NCBI GenBank assembly: GCA_016218085.1
Contig: JACREY010000007.1
Span: forward strand, 109,618 to 173,617
DNA from: Ignavibacteriota bacterium
GTDB taxonomy: Bacteria > Bacteroidota > Ignavibacteria > Tepidaquicellales > Tepidaquicellaceae
Length of the DNA stretch: 64,000 nt
Direction of reading: 5' to 3'
The position numbers were made by a program, and so were the translations under genes. The notes below the pieces were generated by a model that saw nothing but the letters and a program-made list of their open reading frames with translations, was not told the DNA's origin and did not search any database. Within the stretch, counting starts at the first letter, position 1; the number at the start of each line of letters is the position of its first letter. Positions 9,089 to 17,166 of the stretch are shown one piece after another.

Positions 9089-10126
9089 ATGGAAAACAAA
9101 ACCGTCATAAAAATACATATTGCATTCTGGATTATTTCATCCGGTGTTTCCTTTTTACATATACTTGCATATTTAAGCAATCCAATGATAATCCAGCTGG
9201 TATTCGGAATTTTTATAAGTATTCTATGCAATGCTTTCACATTTTACATCTTCTACTTCCTGGTAAGGGATAATATTCTGAATAAAAAAAGAATTTTCTT
9301 TCTGATTTTTTTCGAATTTGCTTTTCTTGCGGTATTCAGTTTAGTGTATTGTGTTTTGTACGTATTGCCTTATGTATTTACGCTTACTCCTGATAATCCG
9401 GTCAAATTCATAATTGAAAACGGAATCAGGAACAGAATTTATATTGCAGCAGCTTACATTGCTTCATTTTCAATTTTGGGAATTCTCTCCAGAGTTACTC
9501 TTCTTTGGTACAGAAACCAGTTAAAGAAAAAAGACCTGGAAAAGCAGAATATTGCAAACGAGCTGGCAATGCTGAAAGTACAGATAAATCCGCATTTTCT
9601 GTTCAACACAATGAACAATATTAAATCACTTATTAACAGCCGCCCTTCGAAAGCAATTACAAGTATAGATAAACTGAAAGGCATTATGCATTATATGGTT
9701 TTTGATTCATCTTCGGAATCTGTACTGCTCGCGGAGGAGGTGCGGCATATAAATAATTATCTCGAACTGGAAAAAATCAGATTCAGCGACCCCGGTTTTA
9801 TCGACTTTAAAATAACAGGTGATTACGGGGAAATAAATATTCCGCCGTTAATTTTTATGCCGTTCATAGAAAATGCATTCAAACACGGCAACCGGCTTGC
9901 AACACCGCCCGGTATAACAATCAGGCTGGATGTTATAGATGACAGGATTGATTTTGAAGTATCGAATTCCGTCAATGAATTCGGAATAATTCGGAACGGC
10001 AAAAGCGGATTCGGGCTTGCAAACATATGCAGGAGACTCGATTTGCTTTTCGGTGAAAAATATAAATTAGAAATTAGCAATAAAGACAAAGAATATTCAG
10101 TTAAACTTTACCTTAACCTAAAATGA
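9089..10126 (+). CDS. LytS-type sensor histidine kinase
   Basis: 345 aa membrane kinase. Several hydrophobic helices fill residues about 10-140, with no large extracellular domain. The cytoplasmic part has the His_kinase (PF06580) motif QINPHFLFNTMNN with phospho-acceptor His169. It also has an N-box-like IPPLIFMPFIENAFKHG (Glu261, Asn262) and a G-box GKSGFGLANI (residues 304-312), so all key residues are present. It should autophosphorylate and pass phosphate to the LytTR regulator whose start codon overlaps its stop (ATGA, 4 bases). The signal is unknown. The small membrane sensor suggests a membrane-embedded or lipid-derived cue. Confidence 0.9.
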   Translation: MENKTVIKIHIAFWIISSGVSFLHILAYLSNPMIIQLVFGIFISILCNAFTFYIFYFLVRDNILNKKRIFFLIFFEFAFLAVFSLVYCVLYVLPYVFTLTPDNPVKFIIENGIRNRIYIAAAYIASFSILGILSRVTLLWYRNQLKKKDLEKQNIANELAMLKVQINPHFLFNTMNNIKSLINSRPSKAITSIDKLKGIMHYMVFDSSSESVLLAEEVRHINNYLELEKIRFSDPGFIDFKITGDYGEINIPPLIFMPFIENAFKHGNRLATPPGITIRLDVIDDRIDFEVSNSVNEFGIIRNGKSGFGLANICRRLDLLFGEKYKLEISNKDKEYSVKLYLNLK

Positions 10127-10839
10127 CAATAAAATGCATAGCTGTAGACGATGAACCGCTTGCGCTGGATATTATAAAAGATTATGTGTCCCGCATTCCA
10201 TTCCTGAAGCTTATAAAAACTTTTTCAGAAGGCATCAGCGTGATAGAATATTTATCATCCAATACCGTGGATTTGATTTTTCTCGATATTGAAATGGGTG
10301 GAATTTCAGGAACGCAGCTGCTGAAATCCCTTCAAAAGAAACCAAAAGTTATTATGACCACAGCATACAGGAATTACGCCGTGGATGCATTCGATTTAAA
10401 CGTTACCGACTACCTGCTTAAGCCATTTTCGTTCGACAGGTTTTTACAAGCTGTAGAAAAAGCGCATACCCTGATAAAAAGCGAACAGCCGCATTTAACC
10501 TCAGAAAGCACAGAACGAAAATATTTCTTTGTAAAATCTGACGGGAAACTGATTAAAGTTAATTTTGACGACATACTATATATTGAAGGAATGAGCGAAT
10601 ATCTTGTTATAAAAACCAGAAACGGAAATATTATCACGCTTCAGAACTTCAGGAACATCGAAGAGTCGCTCCCGGATTCGGGCTTTGTGAGAATACACAA
10701 ATCCTACCTGGTCTCCCTGAATAAAATCGAGAGCGTTAAAGGGCAATGCGTAATTATTTCCGGCAAGGAACTGCCTATAGGCAATAAATTCAAAAAGGAA
10801 TTCTTTTCAATAATTTCATCGACGGATAAAAGAGATTAA
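10123..10839 (+). CDS. LytTR-family response regulator
   Basis: 238 aa. Receiver domain residues 1-120: acidic pocket Asp9/Asp10, phospho-acceptor Asp55 (LIFLDIEM) and Lys100 (LLKPF). LytTR DNA-binding domain residues about 135-235, from KYFFVKSDGKLIKVNFDDIL to the conserved FVRIHKSYLVSLNKIES. Phosphorylation by the upstream kinase should make it bind paired direct repeats at target promoters. It overlaps the upstream kinase by 4 bases and the downstream degenerate kinase by 1 base, so the three are translationally coupled. Targets are not evident. The divergent T9SS cargo operon is an obvious candidate. Confidence 0.92.
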   Translation: MTIKCIAVDDEPLALDIIKDYVSRIPFLKLIKTFSEGISVIEYLSSNTVDLIFLDIEMGGISGTQLLKSLQKKPKVIMTTAYRNYAVDAFDLNVTDYLLKPFSFDRFLQAVEKAHTLIKSEQPHLTSESTERKYFFVKSDGKLIKVNFDDILYIEGMSEYLVIKTRNGNIITLQNFRNIEESLPDSGFVRIHKSYLVSLNKIESVKGQCVIISGKELPIGNKFKKEFFSIISSTDKRD

Positions 10840-11864
10840 TGACAAGAAGGCAAATCATATATGTTCATTTAGCATTCTGGGCTGTAATGTTAACTCTGAC
10901 AGGGCTTGAGACAATTCCCCAGTTCGGTATAAGAACATACAGTTTTATTGTTCTGGATTACATATTTTATGCCGCGTCATTTATTTCGATGTTTTATCTT
11001 TTTTATTATCTGATATCCGAAAAGCACCTCATCAAAAAAAAGATGGTATTTTTCGTTGTATCGGGATTACTTCTTATTATAGTTTCGGCCGTTCCCATTA
11101 CATTAATATACGTTTATATTCTGTTCCCCGGTTTATTCGACCTGCCGTCCAACAAGCTCCTACCTGATTTCGGGAAATATTATTTCAGTTTTATGGAAAC
11201 TAATTTCATATTCGTAACATCAGGCGTGCTTTTAAAGACCGCACTGCTCTGGTACAATAATTTCATGAAACAAAAAGAGATTGAAAAACAAATATTATCA
11301 AATGAGCTGTCCTTGCTGAAATCGCAGATAAATCCCCGCTTTCTTTTTGATTCTCTCGAAAGTATAAAATCCCTTGCTTTTTCCGAACCGGAAAAAGCTG
11401 TCACGGGTATAGAGTACCTTTCGGAAATTATGAGCTTTATGCTATACGAAACATCATCGGATAAAATCCTGCTGGATGATGAAATAAAAAGCATAAAGAA
11501 TTATCTTGAATTCAAAAAAATCCTGAACGCTTCAGACAGGATTAATTTCTCTGTTAGCGGCAATACGGCAGGAAGAAAAATTCTTCCTCTGATTTTCTTA
11601 CCGCTTGTCGAATACATTTTCAGTTTTAATGACGGAAGGTCAGAATTTACAAAAATGGAAACAGGTATTTCTGCCGATGAGACAAAATTAACTTGCTGTT
11701 CGGAAATCACTTTTCCCGAAAATATAAATCTTTCAACGGAATGCAATGAAGATATTTTAAAATCTGCGGAACGCCGACTCGAATTAGCTTACGGTAACAG
11801 GTATAAACTGGAGAAGAAATGCACCGGAGAAAAATATTCGATAGTTTTGGAATTGGGAATTTAA
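10839..11864 (+). CDS. Degenerate LytS-type kinase homologue (likely pseudokinase)
   Basis: 341 aa, laid out like the first kinase: multi-helix membrane part (residues about 10-140), then NELSLLKSQINPRFLFDSLE. The phospho-acceptor His is replaced by Arg167 and the following Asn by Asp. The N-box Glu-Asn is Glu258-Tyr259, and the GxGL ATP-lid motif of the first kinase has no counterpart before RRLELAYGNRYKLEKK. Transmembrane and dimerisation regions are well kept and the frame is intact, so it is probably functional without catalysis, for example as a heterodimer partner or sensor subunit for the upstream kinase. Its start overlaps the regulator's stop by one base. About 150 bases separate it from tRNA-Lys. 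Confidence 0.8.
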   Translation: MTRRQIIYVHLAFWAVMLTLTGLETIPQFGIRTYSFIVLDYIFYAASFISMFYLFYYLISEKHLIKKKMVFFVVSGLLLIIVSAVPITLIYVYILFPGLFDLPSNKLLPDFGKYYFSFMETNFIFVTSGVLLKTALLWYNNFMKQKEIEKQILSNELSLLKSQINPRFLFDSLESIKSLAFSEPEKAVTGIEYLSEIMSFMLYETSSDKILLDDEIKSIKNYLEFKKILNASDRINFSVSGNTAGRKILPLIFLPLVEYIFSFNDGRSEFTKMETGISADETKLTCCSEITFPENINLSTECNEDILKSAERRLELAYGNRYKLEKKCTGEKYSIVLELGI

Positions 11865-12020
11865 CATACGATAATTTTTGCAATATTTTTAATTGATTTT
11901 CAAATTACTGCAAGTTTACCTCAATTCGAAAGACCGAAGAAATTAATAAATCCCGATATTCGATTTTTCAAGACTCTTCTTCTGAATTGAAAATAAAATT
12001 TATTTCCCGTAAATTGAACT

Positions 12021-12096
<76 letters not shown>

Positions 12097-12098
12097 CA

Positions 12099-12129
12099 TT
12101 CAATGTACAATTTTCAATGTACAATGTAC
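12099..12129. repeat. Short imperfect tandem repeat after tRNA-Lys
   Basis: Three overlapping copies of a CAATGTAC(AA)-type unit follow the tRNA 3' end, and looser CAATTTTCAATTTCAG copies follow to about 12160. No gene is seen between the tRNA and 12261. No duplicated piece of the tRNA 3' end was found, so this does not look like an attachment site. Confidence 0.6.
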
Positions 12130-12260
12130 TTTTTCCGGTGTTCAATTTTCAATTTCAGATGTTCAGTAAATATCTTGTAGCATTTTTAGTTTGAATATTT
12201 CAGAATTTTTGGAATTTATTCCTATTATTTATAGTTTACACAGGTAAAATATTAAATAAT

Positions 12261-12689
12261 ATGAATATGTTTAAAAATCTTTTTTTGGCGGTTTTGTTTT
12301 TTTTAGCAGTAGTTTTCTTTTTAGCAGATAAAACTTATTCCGAAAACAATACAATGAATCAAAGTGATACTGTTCAAATAAAAATCCTGACATATATATA
12401 CCTTGGAGAAACCGACAATGATTTTTTCATTACGTGCAGTATAGAAAAAGGGGAAGTGGTGCCGGATATGCTTCTGGATGCAGTGTGCAAAACGGGAAAA
12501 AGATTTTCGGTTAAAATAGATAAAATCGAAAAATATCTGTTCACGGATGTATTCATTCCTTCGGCAAAGACGGGAGACTCCGTATGCCTGCGGGCAAAAC
12601 TCAACAGCGGCAACGCTTCGGGGTTCAATCACGAGGATTATGTACTTGTAAATACAGGCGCTCCTTATTTTGAGGCAATAAAGAAATAA
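12261..12689 (+). CDS. Small exported protein of unknown function
   Basis: 142 aa with a hydrophobic N-terminus (residues about 4-24) ending near KTYSEN, probably a cleavable signal or an anchor. The remaining ~110 residues alternate short beta-like strands, for example FFITCSIEKGEVVPDMLLDA and SAKTGDSVCLRAKL. This pattern is loosely like domain 2 of translation GTPases, a small beta-barrel, but without any GTPase part. The similarity is weak and I assign no function. It stands alone, between the tRNA and a convergent outer-membrane protein gene. Confidence 0.55.
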   Translation: MNMFKNLFLAVLFFLAVVFFLADKTYSENNTMNQSDTVQIKILTYIYLGETDNDFFITCSIEKGEVVPDMLLDAVCKTGKRFSVKIDKIEKYLFTDVFIPSAKTGDSVCLRAKLNSGNASGFNHEDYVLVNTGAPYFEAIKK

Positions 12690-12706
12690 TTTTCCGAAAA
12701 CGGATT

Positions 12707-13186
12707 TTATTTAAAGGTATATCCGATTCCGCCTATGGATAAATAAGTATTAGCAGGAACTTCAAGCCCGGCTTTCAGCATCAGACCGCCTTCATCAGGC
12801 TGATACCTGTAGCCAAGTTTAGCGGCAGGAAAGAAAGAAAAACTTTTTTCCTGTTCAAGATTGAAAAACGGCCCGCCACCAAGACCTGCTTCGAATTTAT
12901 TTTTTTGTTTTGTCATATAATTAAATGTTACGGGAAAGCTCAGGCAAGTGCCCGATATGGCATCACCTGAAACGCCCGCTCCAAAAAAGCCGATATTCAC
13001 CCCTCCCCTAAGGCTGAAATTATCATTCAGCATTCTTTCATAATTCAAACCGCAGCCGACAGCAACAGCACTTCGGGAGAATATCAGTCCGAAATCCAGA
13101 TAAATAGTGTTTTTTGCTTTTGTAATATCCTGAGAATAAATAGTGACTGCGCAAAGAATAGACAGGAAAATAATAAGTCGTTTCAT
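12707..13186 (-). CDS. Small outer-membrane beta-barrel-like protein
   Basis: 159 aa. Signal peptide (MKRLIIFLSILCAVTIYSQ) followed by alternating amphipathic strands with Gly turns: YERMLNDNFSLRGGVNIGFF, KFEAGLGGGPFFNLEQE, KLGYRYQPDEGG, and a terminal strand ending in an aromatic residue (SIGGIGYTFK). This is typical of small OMP_b-brl-like barrels of Bacteroidota-type envelopes. No enzymatic motif. It converges with the preceding small exported protein gene, with 17 bases between the stops. Its promoter is in the 196-base divergent gap before the next membrane protein gene. Confidence 0.65.
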   Translation of the reverse strand: MKRLIIFLSILCAVTIYSQDITKAKNTIYLDFGLIFSRSAVAVGCGLNYERMLNDNFSLRGGVNIGFFGAGVSGDAISGTCLSFPVTFNYMTKQKNKFEAGLGGGPFFNLEQEKSFSFFPAAKLGYRYQPDEGGLMLKAGLEVPANTYLSIGGIGYTFK

Positions 13187-13382
13187 TTATTTAATTTTAT
13201 TTGTAAGAGAAATAATAACTATTAAGCCTGAAACAACAATCTAATGCAAACTTACAGATTTTTTTATAATACTTAAATCCTATTATTACTAATCTTTGAT
13301 ATTTTTTTGCGGTTTAATGCACTTGTAATATAATTTCATTATATTGCATAAAATATTTTCAGATAAAAAACAAATCGTATAA

Positions 13383-13823
13383 ATGAAACCACAGGGACAG
13401 GCAATAGTAATGTACATCGGAATAATTATCGGAGGGCTTGGTTTTCTATTGGGCGCTGGGGTTGCTATAATTGCGGCGCCAATACCCGGGACTATATTTA
13501 CGGCAATATTCATTATCATATTCGGATTAACATTTGGAAGGCTTTATTTAAGAAACAGAACAAGAAACCGCCTTCTTCGCACGGGGAGAAGAGCAAGAGG
13601 GAAAATTATCGAAGTTTGGGACACAGGAGTAACAATAAATAATCAACCGCAGATTGGTATGATAATTGAAGTTAAACCGGATACGGAAATGCCATTCAAA
13701 GCAGAAGTAAAGCAGGTAATTTCCCGCCTGCAGACTTTTTATTATCAGGTTGGAAAAAACTGCATAGTGAGATACGACCAAAATGATAAAAGCACTGTAG
13801 CTATAGAATCATTAAATGATTGA
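13383..13823 (+). CDS. Two-helix membrane protein with C-terminal beta domain (DUF3592-like)
   Basis: 146 aa. Two hydrophobic helices (about residues 9-31 and 33-53) are followed by a basic stretch (RLYLRNRTRNRLLRTGRRAR). The C-terminal beta-rich domain, from GKIIEVWDTGVTINNQPQIG to VGKNCIVRYDQ, resembles the DUF3592 pattern of small membrane proteins with a cytoplasmic or periplasmic beta-barrel. No catalytic motif is visible. It is followed after 78 bases by another single-helix protein on the same strand, possibly one transcript. Confidence 0.6.
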   Translation: MKPQGQAIVMYIGIIIGGLGFLLGAGVAIIAAPIPGTIFTAIFIIIFGLTFGRLYLRNRTRNRLLRTGRRARGKIIEVWDTGVTINNQPQIGMIIEVKPDTEMPFKAEVKQVISRLQTFYYQVGKNCIVRYDQNDKSTVAIESLND

Positions 13824-13901
13824 TTTCACCGGTAAAAAATATTTTAAACTTGAACTATTAGATTATTCTTCTTAATTTTCTTCTTATAAGGAAAAAACAC
13901 T

Positions 13902-14432
13902 TTGAAAAAGGCAATCACAATATTCCTGATTTTAATGCTGCTTTTCAATTCAGCAGGGTATGTTATTGTATATTTTCAATTAAAATCTTTTTTTAAGAAA
14001 CAGGCATTCACAAAACTCGAAAATTTTGTAAAACCGGAAGATTTAACTACAATAGTCCTTTCAAAATACGAATTCGAAAATGAAGACGAGAATTTTCATT
14101 TTGTGGAGCCGCACGAAATCAGGTACCACGGTAATATGTATGACATCTCCAGGATAGAATTCGAAGGCGAAACAGTTAAAATTATTGCCTTAAGTGATGA
14201 AAACGAAACCAACCTGAAAAACCTTTTTGCACAGTTTTTTACAAAATGTCTAAACGATAAATATTCAAATACGGCATCAGCTATTCAATCTCTGATAATT
14301 GACGCCGGAATGCCGGTTGATTTTGACGGCATTTCTGCATTTAAACACGATATTTACTTTTCAAATCTGTATTTTCCCACATTAAACACTATCATAGACA
14401 TACCTTATCCACCCCCCAGATTTGCTTTATAA
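13902..14432 (+). CDS. Hypothetical membrane-anchored protein, TTG start
   Basis: 176 aa. The start is a TTG at 13902. An in-frame stop lies at 13887-13889, no ATG intervenes, and a clear AAGGA ribosome-binding site sits about 9 bases upstream (13888-13892), which decides the start. One N-terminal hydrophobic helix (residues about 4-24) is followed by a soluble domain containing HFVEPHEIRYHGNMYDISRI and IALSDENETNLKNLF. The HEIRYHGNMYDI segment looks like part of a small periplasmic beta-hairpin domain. I do not recognise a family. It may be co-transcribed with the preceding two-helix protein. Confidence 0.55.
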   Translation: MKKAITIFLILMLLFNSAGYVIVYFQLKSFFKKQAFTKLENFVKPEDLTTIVLSKYEFENEDENFHFVEPHEIRYHGNMYDISRIEFEGETVKIIALSDENETNLKNLFAQFFTKCLNDKYSNTASAIQSLIIDAGMPVDFDGISAFKHDIYFSNLYFPTLNTIIDIPYPPPRFAL

Positions 14433-14979
14433 AAATCTGCAAATTTTATTCTCTTATAATGGTAGATTACATCGGATTTTCAAATTGATTTTTACTTAAA
14501 AGAAAAACTATATTTTTCCCAGGATATAAGATTTTCAGTTAATATATTTTTAACCGGTGTAGCACCATTAAAGATATACGAAAATTTACAATCTAAAAGA
14601 AAGACTGACAGTCGCATTCTTTGTTCAGCGAGGTCACCCTTTCTGTACCTCGCTGAGCGGAATGTCAAAGAAGCGTTCTTTGAATTCGGTGATTTGATTG
14701 CTTTAATTAACGTATAATCCGGAATAATAGAGCTCAAAGTAGCGCGGTATAAAAACTTGTATCGTTAAATGATTTTTGTAAGGCAAAAACAATAATTTTC
14801 TTCTGAAAAGAAGATTGCTAAAGATACATTCTGAGAAATGCGGGGTGTCTTCCTCCACCCCGCTCTTGGAATGGGAGTTATAATTTGCAGAAAATTTGCC
14901 TGAAGGTATTAAAGGGGTTTAGGAATTCATTTAAAAAGAATTTTATTGTAAACTTTTTTGAATTAAAATTATTTAAACA
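14433..14979. other. Non-coding region with two GC-rich hairpins upstream of TonB receptor
   Basis: 547 bases without a convincing gene. A minus-strand open frame at 14737-14492 exists, but its composition follows the hairpin and nothing in it looks protein-like. Hairpin 1 is at 14625-14656, with arms TCAGCGAGGT and ACCTCGCTGA around a 12-base loop. Hairpin 2 is at 14840-14863, with arms GCGGGGTG and CACCCCGC around an 8-base loop. The GC-rich stems stand out in an AT-rich background. Hairpin 2 lies about 115 bases before the TonB receptor start and could be part of a leader. I could not match it to a known riboswitch. Confidence 0.5.
14625..14656. repeat. REP-like palindrome (10-bp stem)
   Basis: Perfect inverted repeat TCAGCGAGGT / ACCTCGCTGA with a 12-base loop in non-coding sequence. 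There is no T-run after it on either strand, so it does not look like an intrinsic terminator. It is more like a dispersed intergenic palindrome. Confidence 0.6.
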
Positions 14980-17097
14980 ATGAGAAAATTAATATTACTT
15001 TCAATAATTATATTTGGTTTTTATCTCGTTTCCGATTTGAAGGCTCAAATCGATACGGGATATTACGAAACGGAAGAAGTAGTAATAACAGGTACAAGAA
15101 CAGAAAAGAAAATTATAGATATTCCTTATTCAGTAAACCGTATCGATCAGACACAATGGCAGACAACCCGTAAACAGGCCGTGAACGAGGTTTTGTCACT
15201 CGTTCCTGGAGTCTTTTTCCAATCAAGATACGGCAATCATGATGTCAGAATTTCAATCCGCGGATTCGGAAGCCGCTCAAATTCAGGGATCAGAGGTGTC
15301 CGCATACTGCTGGACGGAATACCTGAGTCTGAGCCCGACGGTCAGACCAGAATCGAAGCCATTGATTTTACGGCAATAGGTAAAATTGAGGTCGTAAAAG
15401 GTAATTCATCCTCCCTTTACACAAATGCACCCGGAGGTGTAATGAATTTCCTATCAGATGTGGATTTTACAAAAAATTTCGCTTTAATCGACAATGATTT
15501 CGGAGAATACGGATTAAGGAAAAATGGTTTTAAAGTAGGATTAAATTCCGGCAGTACAAGGTTTATGCTGACATCGAGCTACGAAAATTATAAAGGGTTC
15601 AGGGACCATAGTGAGGAATATCAGACTCGCATAAACTCCACTTTAATTTCCGAAATAAGTGCAAAAACAACATTGAAGATATTCGGATATTATGTTAACG
15701 GATTGATTAAATTACCGGGTTCTCAAACTTATAAAGAATATACTACAAATCCGTATGGATCAGATGCCACTACCCTGGCAAGAGATTTGAAACGCGTAAC
15801 CAGGAAGGGCAGAATTGGGGTAACCTATAATACACGCTTCGGAAAGAATGACCAGCATACAATTGAAATAACAGGATACGGAACAATTAAGAATCTCGAA
15901 AGAACAGACAGCCGTTATAGAATATTCAGCAGAAGCGGACTCGGAGCTTCATTTAAATACATTAACCAGATGGAAATAGGTAAAAGACACAATGAATTCA
16001 CTGTCGGAGGCGATTTATTTTACCAGGGCGGACCTATGAACTATTTTGATAACGTGAACGGTCAAAAAGGAGATATTTCCAAAGCAATACTTAATGAGAA
16101 ATTAACAAATGTCGGGTTTTATTTACTCGATCAGTTTTCCGTGATTCCGGGTAAACTGGACTTCCTGCTTTCAGGCAGATATGACAGGGTAACTTACATT
16201 TCGGAAGACTGGCAAAATACCGGTGCAGATACTTCCAGAACTTTCGACCGCGTAACGCCTAAGGTGGCACTAAATTATAAATTCACATCAAAGATTGCGG
16301 CTTATACTTCCTTTGGTCTTGGTTTTGATTCTCCGGCTAATAATGAACTGGATAACTATCCGTCTTCAACAAACGGAGGCAGAACTACCATAAACCCTGA
16401 TCTGAAAGGACAAAAATCAACAAACTTCGAAGTTGGAATAAAAGGAAGTCTTGGCGGTATCGACAATAAATATTTCACAAATACATTTGCCGAAATTACT
16501 TTCTTCCATAGTCTGATACAGGATGAAATTGTTCCCTTCGTTTATGACAATGCATATTTCTACAGAAATGCAGGAAAGACAAGACGTCTCGGTATTGAAG
16601 CCGGTTTTAATACTGATGTAATCAAAGGTCTGACATTAAGAGCTGCTTACACTTATTCAAAATTTGAATATATTGATTTTAAAGCTTTGACTATTATTTC
16701 CTCTCCATTCCAGGAAGTTATAGAGGATTACAGCAATAATATAGTTCCGACTGTTCCGGAAAATCTGTTGAGTACTGAACTTGGATACAGCCATACTTTT
16801 GAAAAATATTATACAGCTTTTATCAAAGGCAATGCCAAATATGTCGGCTCTATGTATGTAAACGATAAAAATGTCGATAGTCTGAAAACAGAGGAATATT
16901 TTTTATTGGGAGCTCAACTTGGTTTTGCTGTAAATTATAAAGGTTACAACGTGACAGCTTATGCAGGCGTAGATAATATTAGCGATAAGAAATACGTCTC
17001 TTACATCAATATTAACGATATGAGCGGCAGATATTATGAAGCAGGACCAAAAAGAAATTTCTTCGGCGGTTTGAAATTCGGATATATATTTAATTAG
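14980..17097 (+). CDS. TonB-dependent outer-membrane receptor
   Basis: 705 aa. Signal peptide about residues 1-22 (MRKLILLSIIIFGFYLVSDL). A TonB-box-like region follows (EEVVITGTRTEKKIIDIPYS). The plug domain contains VNEVLSLVPGVFFQSRYG, VRISIRGFGSRSNSGIRGVR, LLDGIPESEPDGQTR and IEVVKGNSSSLYTNAPGGVM. A 22-strand-type barrel follows, and the terminal strand ends in Phe (FGGLKFGYIFN). There is no N-terminal carboxypeptidase-like extension. It imports an unidentified ligand, siderophore-like or metal-related by family habit, using TonB/ExbBD energy. It is followed by a strong terminator, so it appears monocistronic. Confidence 0.92.
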   Translation: MRKLILLSIIIFGFYLVSDLKAQIDTGYYETEEVVITGTRTEKKIIDIPYSVNRIDQTQWQTTRKQAVNEVLSLVPGVFFQSRYGNHDVRISIRGFGSRSNSGIRGVRILLDGIPESEPDGQTRIEAIDFTAIGKIEVVKGNSSSLYTNAPGGVMNFLSDVDFTKNFALIDNDFGEYGLRKNGFKVGLNSGSTRFMLTSSYENYKGFRDHSEEYQTRINSTLISEISAKTTLKIFGYYVNGLIKLPGSQTYKEYTTNPYGSDATTLARDLKRVTRKGRIGVTYNTRFGKNDQHTIEITGYGTIKNLERTDSRYRIFSRSGLGASFKYINQMEIGKRHNEFTVGGDLFYQGGPMNYFDNVNGQKGDISKAILNEKLTNVGFYLLDQFSVIPGKLDFLLSGRYDRVTYISEDWQNTGADTSRTFDRVTPKVALNYKFTSKIAAYTSFGLGFDSPANNELDNYPSSTNGGRTTINPDLKGQKSTNFEVGIKGSLGGIDNKYFTNTFAEITFFHSLIQDEIVPFVYDNAYFYRNAGKTRRLGIEAGFNTDVIKGLTLRAAYTYSKFEYIDFKALTIISSPFQEVIEDYSNNIVPTVPENLLSTELGYSHTFEKYYTAFIKGNAKYVGSMYVNDKNVDSLKTEEYFLLGAQLGFAVNYKGYNVTAYAGVDNISDKKYVSYININDMSGRYYEAGPKRNFFGGLKFGYIFN

Positions 17098-17105
17098 TAA
17101 TATTA

Positions 17106-17141
17106 TTTACACAGGGGAATTGCTATATTCCCCTGTGTAAA
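17106..17141 (+). terminator. Strong hairpin terminator after TonB receptor
   Basis: Arms TTTACACAGGGGAAT (17106-17120) and ATTCCCCTGTGTAAA (17127-17141) make a perfect 15-bp stem with loop TGCTAT, followed by ATTTTAAAA. It sits 8 bases after the TonB receptor stop and before the secreted Asp-box gene. Confidence 0.8.
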
Positions 17142-17166
17142 ATTTTAAAAAGGGGTAAGTTAAAAC

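Noticed and set aside
12097..12260. Integration site at tRNA-Lys
   Set aside because: No copy of the tRNA 3' end and no integrase found nearby; only short AT-rich repeats follow.
14492..14737. Minus-strand frame of 81 residues between the hypothetical gene and the TonB receptor
   Set aside because: It runs through the hairpin palindrome and its translation shows no domain; composition is that of non-coding DNA.
14700..14979. TPP or cobalamin riboswitch before the TonB receptor
   Set aside because: A CTGAGA string is present, but it comes before the GC-rich stem and the rest of the TPP core is absent.
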